DNA of 6,850 bases. Source: Candidatus Omnitrophica bacterium CG02_land_8_20_14_3_00__42_8. GTDB lineage: Bacteria > Omnitrophota > Gorgyraeia > Gorgyraeales > Gorgyraeaceae. Shown here one piece after another: positions 1-5,300 of the stretch. The notes below the pieces were generated by a model that was not told the origin of the DNA, did no database searches, and saw only the letters and a list, made by a program, of their open reading frames with translations. Made by a program: the position numbers and the translations under genes. Location of the stretch: positions 1-6,850 of the forward strand of contig PEUD01000029.1 of NCBI GenBank assembly GCA_002780805.1, written 5' to 3'. Every line of letters starts with the position of its first letter. Position 1 is the stretch's first letter.

Positions 1-1
1 T

Positions 2-949
2 GTAAAATTGTCATATTGGAATATAGAAATTGAAGCCGGGCGTGATACTTTATGGTGGGGGCCGGGGTATCATGGCTCTATGCTTTTATCGGACAACGCG
101 TATCCTTTAGATCTATTAAAGATTAAAAGCGCGCATCCATTTATGCTGCCTTGGGAGAAACTTGGAAAATGGAATATAGATTTCTTTGTCGCGCGACTTG
201 ATAAAGATAGAGATTATTCTTACGCGAAATTAGGCGGTATCAGGCTTGAGTGTACTCCGTTTGACAGGTTGACATTGGGTTTCTCGCGCACGGCTATTTT
301 CGGCGGAAGAGGCCGGCCGGGCCTTGGCTTAAAAAATTATGTGAATATGTTTCTAGGAAGGAATGAACTTAATCAAGATGTTAACGCGAACGCTTCTGAT
401 CAACTGTCGTCATTTGACTTTAAGTTAAATATTTTTTCAAATACGCAGGTTTACGGCGAATGGGCAGGAGAGGATAAGTTTGCTCCATGGGAAAATGAGG
501 CCCCCGGATTTTTGGCAGGGCTTTTACTGTCGGACATTTTTAATATTGAAACGCTGGATTTAAGGACAGAATACGCCAAGACCGATGCCGCATGGTATAC
601 GCACGGTATTTATACAAGCGGATACAGGTATAAGAGTGATGTTTTAGGGCATCATATGGGTGGGGACGCGGATGATTTTTTTATGCGGCTGTCCAAAAAT
701 TTTTCAGTAACACAGGATAATATTGAAAGTTTTACTTTAGGCGGGCAGTTTGATTACCAGACGCACGGAAGGTCTTCAGCGTATCCTGAGCATAAATACG
801 AAGCAGGCATAGATACTACTTTTAATTTAACGGATTCAAAATCAGTAAAATTGTTATATGAATACGAGGCTTACAGCAATTTTAATAATATTTCAGGTGA
901 TAAAATACACAATAATATATTAGAGGCCGAGGCGAATATAAGATTTTAG
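2..949 (+). CDS. wzi: Capsule assembly Wzi-family outer-membrane beta-barrel protein (5' end missing)
   Basis: Wzi-family proteins are outer-membrane barrels that help anchor or organise capsular polysaccharide at the cell surface. The reading frame is open to the left edge. The TTG at position 8 is an internal leucine, not a convincing start, because the family's N-terminal part and signal peptide are absent; about 315 residues are visible, against roughly 480 in E. coli Wzi. The family signature is near the start of the fragment: a WWGPG motif followed by HGSMLLSDNAYP, resembling the Wzi pattern of WGPG-x-GS-LLS-N-A-P. The rest alternates polar and hydrophobic residues with many aromatics, as in barrel strands. 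The protein ends in EAEANIRF, and a terminal phenylalanine fits the BAM-recognised beta-signal. It ends 114 bp before the SLBB export gene, which fits a polysaccharide locus. The family call is good; its exact role in this organism is inferred. Confidence 0.82.
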   Translation, partial: VKLSYWNIEIEAGRDTLWWGPGYHGSMLLSDNAYPLDLLKIKSAHPFMLPWEKLGKWNIDFFVARLDKDRDYSYAKLGGIRLECTPFDRLTLGFSRTAIFGGRGRPGLGLKNYVNMFLGRNELNQDVNANASDQLSSFDFKLNIFSNTQVYGEWAGEDKFAPWENEAPGFLAGLLLSDIFNIETLDLRTEYAKTDAAWYTHGIYTSGYRYKSDVLGHHMGGDADDFFMRLSKNFSVTQDNIESFTLGGQFDYQTHGRSSAYPEHKYEAGIDTTFNLTDSKSVKLLYEYEAYSNFNNISGDKIHNNILEAEANIRF

Positions 950-954
950 TTTTT

Positions 955-1028
955 CGTCCCTCGCGTCTAAACGCGATATCGGGACGCTCGGGACAAATTT
1001 TGCCGAACACGGCATCCCGTGAACGGGA
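955..1028 (+). other. Three consecutive small hairpins in the wzi-SLBB intergenic region
   Basis: Three inverted repeats lie almost end to end. The first (955-986) pairs CGTCCCTCGCGT with ACGCGA plus GGGACG across a CTAA loop, with a 4-nt TATC bulge on the 3' arm. The second (1001-1014) is TGCCG-AACA-CGGCA. The third (1015-1028) directly abuts it and is TCCCG-TGAA-CGGGA, a 5-bp stem with a 4-nt loop. None is followed by a T tract on the + strand, and the minus-strand reading of the first runs into A-rich sequence, so a classical intrinsic terminator is not supported. Possible roles are transcript processing or stabilisation between wzi and the downstream operon, 5'-leader control of the SLBB gene, or an intergenic repeat element. 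The pairing is seen directly; the function is unknown. Confidence 0.6.
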
Positions 1029-1039
1029 CAAATCGGGAT
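980..1039 (+). repeat. Four CGGGA-type short direct repeats
   Basis: The motif CGGGAC or CGGGAT occurs at 980-985, 989-994, 1024-1029 and 1034-1039. Two of the copies extend to an identical ten-base CGGGACAAAT (989-998 and 1024-1033), 35 bp apart. The inner pairs are spaced 9 and 10 bp, about one helical turn. Inverted copies (CGTCCC at 955-960, TCCCG at 1015-1019) supply the other arms of hairpins. This could be a protein-binding array or a fragment of a dispersed intergenic repeat; the window cannot tell which. Confidence 0.5.
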
Positions 1040-1052
1040 AGCTGGAAAATTT

Positions 1053-1057
1053 GGAGG
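1053..1057 (+). promoter_or_regulatory. Shine-Dalgarno site GGAGG for the SLBB export gene
   Basis: GGAGG lies 6 nt upstream of the ATG at 1064. It settles the start there rather than at the in-frame GTG at 1019, which has no such site and falls inside a hairpin. The 1064 start also places a clean signal peptide at the N terminus. Confidence 0.85.
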
Positions 1058-1063
1058 TCAAGT

Positions 1064-4042
1064 ATGAAAAAAATATTAGCGTTATTTACTATTTTAGCGT
1101 TTACGTTTACTTCTGTTGTGCCTGTATTCGCGCAGACACAGGCAGATATTGAGCAGATGATAAGGGCAAGATTAGGCAGCTCATCCGGCCAGAGTAATGT
1201 TAACACAAGAGAAGAGGATACTTTTGATACATTACAAAATCAAGAAGAGTGGCAGACATTTACGTGCCCGGCCTGCGAAAAGGACTTTCAAGTGCCTTTA
1301 GATAATGTAAGCGAAGAGATGAAAAGAGGCCTCGAGGAAGTTACCTGTCCTTACGATGGCACAAGATTTATCCCTCGCGAAATCGCGATGAGAAAAGCCC
1401 TTAAAGAAGATCCTGGGTATGTAAGCATAGTTTCTCCATATGAGAAAAAGGAATTTAAGGCAAGGTTGGATATGGACAGTATTGCTTCAGGCGCTGTAAT
1501 AACAGACCCGTATACCGGCAGGAAATTCAGATATGTAATTGAGCCTGTAAGGCCTAACGAAGAATGGCAGGAGATTGTAAATCCTTCTGATGGTAGAAAA
1601 TTCAGAATACGCTTGCCCCGGCGAAACAGTGGTAAAAGAGAAGATATCTCATCTCCTTATGACGGCAGTAAATTTGATATGGACTGGCAGGATATTGATG
1701 AGCATAACAGGCCATCTGATATAGAAAAAATGTTTTCAAGAGAGGTTCCTATTACCGTGTCCAAGGCTATAAAGCAATTTGGCTATGATATATTTCCTAT
1801 CCAACCGCAGATAAAAAGGATAGGCGAAAAAGGAGAAAAGACATCAGAAAGCGATAAACCTTCTGAGCAAGATAATAAGAATCAGCAAAATATGGGATTA
1901 TTGTTGCAGAAAAAATTACTTGGGCAAGAGGGCAGCGTGGGCCAGTTTGAAGAGGGCCTTTACGGCGCTGTAAGCACTATACCGGTAAGCGATGATTATA
2001 TATTGGGCCCGGGCGATAAATTGATTTTAAACCTATGGGGCAACATACAACAAAAATTTGATCTGGATATAGACGGCGAAGGTAAGATTATGCTTCCGCA
2101 GGCAGGGCCTTTGTACTTGTGGGGCGTTAAATTCGCGGATGCCAAAAAACTAATAGAAGAAAATTTAAATAAATACTATACAAATTTTCAGATTAGTGTA
2201 AGCATGGGTAAATTGCGTTCTATAAAAGTTTTTATATTAGGTGAAGCAAGAAAACCCGGCGCCTATATGTTTAATTCTTTGGCAACTGTTTTTGACGCGT
2301 TGTATCAGGCATCAGGCCCGACGAAGATAGGCAGTTTAAGAAATATAAGATTGACGCGGGCAAATAAAACAGAAGAAATAATAGATTTGTATTCTTATCT
2401 GCTGCAAGGGGATAAGTCGCAAGATCTTAAGCTTGATTCCGGAGACAGTATTTTTATCCCGCCAATAGGGCCGGTAATTGGCGTTGCGGGTAATGTCAAG
2501 AGGCCTGCTATATATGAGCTCAAAGGCAGCGATATCACAATGTCAGATCTTTTACAAGCCGCAGGCGGAATTTCAGCTATAGGCTATTTACAGAGAATTC
2601 AGGTTGAGAGAATAAAAAATCATGAACGTAAGGTAGTTTTTGATTTGGAGTTTGAAAATACGCAGGCATTAAAAAATTCAGCTTCAAATGTAATGTTGCA
2701 GGACGGCGATCTTGTTATGATTTCGGCTGTTACGCCTATAAGGCATAATTTTGTCAGCATAGCCGGAAATGTGCGCAGGCCCGGAGATTATGAGTTAAAG
2801 CCCGGCATGAAGCTCAAAGATTTAATAGATGAAGTAGAGGGCATTATGCCAGGGGCATATCTTGACCGCGCGGAATTATCGCGTTTTCGCGATGATAAAA
2901 CAAGGGAGATAATGCCGGTTAATATAGGCAGGCTGCTAAACAAGGATGAGGCGGAAAATATAGAGCTCAAGGAATGGGACCGGTTTTATGTGTTTACAAA
3001 ATCAGAGGTTATACCTACATTTTTTGTGAGGATAGAAGGGGCAGTTTATGGGCCCGGAGAATATGAGCTTACAGATAATATGAGGATAAGCGATTTGATT
3101 TTCAGGGCCGAGGGTTTAAAGAAAACGGCTTCTTTGAAGAATGCGGAACTTTACAGGAGTGTTTTAGGCGAGGGGCCGAAAATTATGAGAATAGATCTTG
3201 GTGGTATTTTTGACCCGCGCGTAAAGGAAAAAGAAGGCGATTTATATCTTCAGGAAGGTGATCAGCTTTTTATCCGCGAGGAGACAAAATGGCTGGAACA
3301 AAAAGAGATTACTATTACCGGCGAAGTTATGTATCCTGGTAAATATATGGCTGCGTCCGGCGAACGGTTAAGTTCAATCATTAAACGGGCAGGAGGATTT
3401 ACAAATAACGCATTTTTACCCGGAGCCATATTTACAAGAGTTTCGGTGGAAAAATACCAGCGCGAAATGATGAAAAAGTTTGTCACTTCAGCGCAGGAGG
3501 ATATTTTAAAAGAGGAATCCTCTTTGGCAATAAGCCTTTCTCCGTCTCAGTCGGAAGCCAGAAGAGAAATGATAAAATACAGGCAAAAACAATTAGATAT
3601 GGTGCAATCTACCAAATTAATAGGCAGGATTGTCATTAGGTTGGATTTGTTGGATAAGCTTGCAAATAGCCCAAGCGATATTACCCTTGAAGACGGTGAT
3701 GCGCTTTTAGTGCCTTTAGTTCCTTCTTCAGTACAAATTATAGGCAATGTGTACACGCCGAATGCTGTTACATACGTTGATGGCCGCGGGCTTAATTATT
3801 ATATTAATCGCGCGGGCGGCTTTAGTAAAAATGCCGATAAAAAAGGTATTTTTGTCATTAAGGCCAGCGGTGAGGCAGTAGGCAAGTTCACAAGCGTTAT
3901 GAAAATAGAACGGGGCGATACCATTATTGTGCCGGAGTTATTTAAATATAAAACACCTCCGGGCCTTTTATTTAAAGACGCTTTTTCGCTTACCTCGCAG
4001 TTCGTTATTACAGCACTGTCTATAAAGGCTTTAAATCCATAA
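1064..4042 (+). CDS. Secreted polysaccharide export protein, Poly_export plus six SLBB repeats, with an unusual N-terminal repeat region
   Basis: This 992-residue protein belongs to the Wza-like polysaccharide export superfamily, which carries capsule or exopolysaccharide across the periplasm and outer membrane. Residues 1-23 form a Sec signal peptide (MKKILALF..., cleavage likely after PVFA). There is no lipobox cysteine, unlike Wza. Residues ~62-210 hold six degenerate CPYDGxKF-like repeats. Residues ~245-295 are a charged, probably disordered linker. The Poly_export domain starts at about 308 (YILGPGDKLILNLWG). SLBB-type units centre on prolines 398, 481, 573, 664, 758 and 899, in motifs such as AGNVxRPGxYEL. 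An insert of about 47 residues, with coiled-coil character, precedes the last unit. A hydrophobic/amphipathic C-terminal helix (~970-990) could be membrane-associated. It is much larger than Wza (about 380 residues), so one chain may span more of the periplasm. Only three cysteines are seen (68, 71, 95). Likely the first gene of the operon continuing through 6832. Confidence 0.9.
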   Translation: MKKILALFTILAFTFTSVVPVFAQTQADIEQMIRARLGSSSGQSNVNTREEDTFDTLQNQEEWQTFTCPACEKDFQVPLDNVSEEMKRGLEEVTCPYDGTRFIPREIAMRKALKEDPGYVSIVSPYEKKEFKARLDMDSIASGAVITDPYTGRKFRYVIEPVRPNEEWQEIVNPSDGRKFRIRLPRRNSGKREDISSPYDGSKFDMDWQDIDEHNRPSDIEKMFSREVPITVSKAIKQFGYDIFPIQPQIKRIGEKGEKTSESDKPSEQDNKNQQNMGLLLQKKLLGQEGSVGQFEEGLYGAVSTIPVSDDYILGPGDKLILNLWGNIQQKFDLDIDGEGKIMLPQAGPLYLWGVKFADAKKLIEENLNKYYTNFQISVSMGKLRSIKVFILGEARKPGAYMFNSLATVFDALYQASGPTKIGSLRNIRLTRANKTEEIIDLYSYLLQGDKSQDLKLDSGDSIFIPPIGPVIGVAGNVKRPAIYELKGSDITMSDLLQAAGGISAIGYLQRIQVERIKNHERKVVFDLEFENTQALKNSASNVMLQDGDLVMISAVTPIRHNFVSIAGNVRRPGDYELKPGMKLKDLIDEVEGIMPGAYLDRAELSRFRDDKTREIMPVNIGRLLNKDEAENIELKEWDRFYVFTKSEVIPTFFVRIEGAVYGPGEYELTDNMRISDLIFRAEGLKKTASLKNAELYRSVLGEGPKIMRIDLGGIFDPRVKEKEGDLYLQEGDQLFIREETKWLEQKEITITGEVMYPGKYMAASGERLSSIIKRAGGFTNNAFLPGAIFTRVSVEKYQREMMKKFVTSAQEDILKEESSLAISLSPSQSEARREMIKYRQKQLDMVQSTKLIGRIVIRLDLLDKLANSPSDITLEDGDALLVPLVPSSVQIIGNVYTPNAVTYVDGRGLNYYINRAGGFSKNADKKGIFVIKASGEAVGKFTSVMKIERGDTIIVPELFKYKTPPGLLFKDAFSLTSQFVITALSIKALNP
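1265..1675 (+). repeat. Six-copy zinc-knuckle-like protein repeat in the export protein N terminus
   Basis: Within the export protein, six short motifs recur every 23-29 residues: CPACEKDF (68-75), CPYDGTRF (95-102), SPYEKKEF (124-131), DPYTGRKF (148-155), NPSDGRKF (174-181) and SPYDGSKF (197-204). The consensus is [C/S/D/N]-P-Y-D-G-x-K-F. Most copies are followed by short strand-like alternating segments. Only the first copy keeps a CxxC pair, and the second keeps one Cys. The later copies replace Cys with Ser, Asp or Asn, suggesting zinc-ribbon units that lost metal binding while keeping the fold. This reading is inference; the periodicity is seen directly. Confidence 0.75.
2255..3895 (+). 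repeat. Array of six SLBB-type domains in the export protein
   Basis: The conserved turn G-[N/E]-x-x-x-P-[G/A/N]-x-Y recurs with its proline at residues 398, 481, 573, 664, 758 and 899, giving spacings of 83, 92, 91, 94 and 141. Each unit then has a DLIxxAGG-like helix, as in LLQAAGG, IIKRAGG and YINRAGG. SLBB domains stack to form the periplasmic body of export channels. The longer final spacing holds a charged, helix-rich insert (~795-860). Confidence 0.85.
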
Positions 4043-4058
4043 GTTAACTTGAGATAAA

Positions 4059-4063
4059 AGGAG
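4059..4063 (+). promoter_or_regulatory. Shine-Dalgarno site AGGAG for the first Wzz-like gene
   Basis: AGGAG lies 10 nt before the ATG at 4074, which is slightly long. An out-of-frame ATG at 4066, only 2 nt after the site, opens a nine-codon ORF that stops within the gene. The in-frame ATG at 4086 is a possible alternative start but would be much further from this site. Confidence 0.6.
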
Positions 4064-4073
4064 ATATGCGGCT

Positions 4074-4679
4074 ATGGAACATAAAATGGACATAATGTGT
4101 TACTTGAATAAATATAGGCTAAGGTATATATTGATTATTTTTATTTGTGTATCTGGTGTAGTTTATTTTTCCATATTCAAGCCCAGGCCTTATGTTTCTA
4201 CGACAGTTGTGCTTTTGTCGGTTGAAAACTCTCAAGCGGCATTTCAATCATCGATCGGTAAGTTTCTGGGGTTATCTGGGTATTCCGGAGACACTATGAA
4301 AGATGTTATAATTTCTATGATCCAAAGTAATCGCATGGGAAATGATATAACCAGGCGTTTTAACCTAGATAAAACTTCGGCACCCGGATATAAGGTAAAC
4401 GTAAGCGAGGTTATGGGAGGGTTAAGTATAAATGTTTACGGGCCGGATCCTAAACTTACCAGGGATATCGCGAATTTTGTAGTGGAGGATCTTGACAAGA
4501 TCAATATAGAGTTAAGCATAACGGCATCGAAGCCTATTGTAAAGGTCCTGGATGTTGCTGAGAATGGCTTACCGCAATCTCGGAATATACTAAGAAATCT
4601 CTTGGTGGCGTTTCTTATTTATTTTTTTATAGTAGGCACGCATATTTTTATTTTAAATAACGAAAACAGGCACGAATAA
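4074..4679 (+). CDS. Minimal Wzz/polysaccharide co-polymerase-like inner-membrane protein, first paralogue
   Basis: This 201-residue protein has the layout of chain-length determinants: a cytoplasmic N tail, TM1 (~18-36), a periplasmic domain, TM2 (~172-195) and a short C tail. Wzz-type signatures include a strand after TM1 (STTVVLLSV), a helix with QSNRMGNDI (84-92), and DPKLTRDIANFVVEDLDKIN (125-144), matching the family's DPxxAxxIANxxVxxL pattern. In Wzz and Wzc a long coiled-coil arm follows that helix. Here the chain runs almost directly into PIVKVLDVAENGLP and TM2, so the arm is missing and the protein is about half the usual 325-375 residues. There is no kinase domain. It follows the export gene by 31 bp and precedes a clear paralogue by 18 bp. 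It probably helps control polymer length or couples polymerisation to export. The family call rests on pattern, not on a search. Confidence 0.72.
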   Translation: MEHKMDIMCYLNKYRLRYILIIFICVSGVVYFSIFKPRPYVSTTVVLLSVENSQAAFQSSIGKFLGLSGYSGDTMKDVIISMIQSNRMGNDITRRFNLDKTSAPGYKVNVSEVMGGLSINVYGPDPKLTRDIANFVVEDLDKINIELSITASKPIVKVLDVAENGLPQSRNILRNLLVAFLIYFFIVGTHIFILNNENRHE

Positions 4680-4697
4680 TTTCTTAAACCTATTAAT

Positions 4698-5300
4698 ATG
4701 AAAAAATATCCGGATTCATATTTTAACATATTTTATTTCTGGAAAATATTTTACAGCCATGCAGCTATCTTTTTGTTGTTGATAGTCTTGGGTGCGTCCG
4801 CGGGCATTTTAAAAGCTAAAATGACCCCTGCGATTTACAGGTCTTCGGTTATGCTGTTACTTTCGGGTTCATTTAATAATTTCGGAGCCCAGGCATTGAA
4901 ATCGAATTCTTTTTCTTCGTCGGACACGGTTATCTTAATCGTAAAAAGCCTCAGGATGCGCGATGATATAGTTTTAAAATTTCCCAAGACCAGGTTTCAT
5001 ATAGATGCCTATAAATTCAGGAATGCGATTATAATGGAAGTCAATACGCGCAATCCCGAGTTTTCTCGCGATATAGCGAATTTTTGTGTTTCAAATATGA
5101 ACAAGATAAACAATGAATTACATATTACAACGGATAATCCAATGGTGAGGGTTTTGGATTTTCCGGATGCAGGGATATCGGTCTCAAACAACCCGGTAAA
5201 GGGCGTTATAGCAGGTGGTCTGTTTGCCCTTATTGCGGGAATCATTTATTTGTTTGCGGTAGAGTACGGCCGCTATCTGTCTAAGTACGCCGGAGCCTGA
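4698..5300 (+). CDS. Minimal Wzz/polysaccharide co-polymerase-like inner-membrane protein, second paralogue
   Basis: This 200-residue protein is a diverged tandem copy of the preceding gene. Shared landmarks are KSLRMRDDI (83-91, against QSNRMGNDI), the exact hexapeptide RDIANF (124-129 here, 130-135 there), and MNKINNELHITTDNPMVRVL (134-153, against DKINIELSITASKPIVKVLD). TM1 is ~21-38 and TM2 ~167-188, the latter glycine-rich (GVIAGGLFALIAG) as in Wzz TM2. The coiled-coil arm is absent here too, and so is any kinase domain. Overall identity to its sister looks low despite the same length, so the copies are old and probably not redundant; they may form a mixed ring. No Shine-Dalgarno site precedes the ATG, which lies in AT-rich sequence 18 bp after the upstream stop, suggesting coupled or S1-dependent initiation. 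Its stop overlaps the flippase start (TGATG). Confidence 0.72.
   Translation: MKKYPDSYFNIFYFWKIFYSHAAIFLLLIVLGASAGILKAKMTPAIYRSSVMLLLSGSFNNFGAQALKSNSFSSSDTVILIVKSLRMRDDIVLKFPKTRFHIDAYKFRNAIIMEVNTRNPEFSRDIANFCVSNMNKINNELHITTDNPMVRVLDFPDAGISVSNNPVKGVIAGGLFALIAGIIYLFAVEYGRYLSKYAGA
5292..5295 (+). promoter_or_regulatory. Shine-Dalgarno site GGAG inside the second Wzz-like gene, for the flippase
   Basis: GGAG lies 4 nt before the ATG at 5300. Stop and start share one base (TGATG), a typical arrangement for translational coupling, and this supports ATG 5300 as the flippase start. Confidence 0.6.

Noticed and set aside
8..10. TTG as the true start of the Wzi-like gene
   Set aside because: The frame stays open to the edge and the family's N-terminal portion and signal peptide are missing, so this is an internal Leu codon of a truncated gene.
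955..986. Rho-independent terminator after wzi
   Set aside because: The stem is good, but no T run follows on the + strand, and the minus-strand reading is followed by A-rich sequence.
1019..1063. In-frame GTG start at 1019, adding 15 residues to the export protein
   Set aside because: It lacks a ribosome site, lies in a hairpin, and would bury the signal peptide; ATG 1064 has GGAGG 6 nt upstream and begins with MKKILALF.
967..1206. Minus-strand 79-residue ORF across the intergenic hairpins
   Set aside because: It is antisense to the signal-peptide region of a well-supported gene and is a shadow frame with no family features.
2788..3756. Several 60-74-residue minus-strand ORFs within the export gene
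   Set aside because: Serine/leucine-rich antisense shadows of the SLBB coding frame; no independent ribosome site or domain seen.
4074..5300. A single Wzz gene split by a frameshift
   Set aside because: Each half has its own two TM segments and its own copy of the RDIANF region, so these are tandem paralogues, not two parts of one gene.
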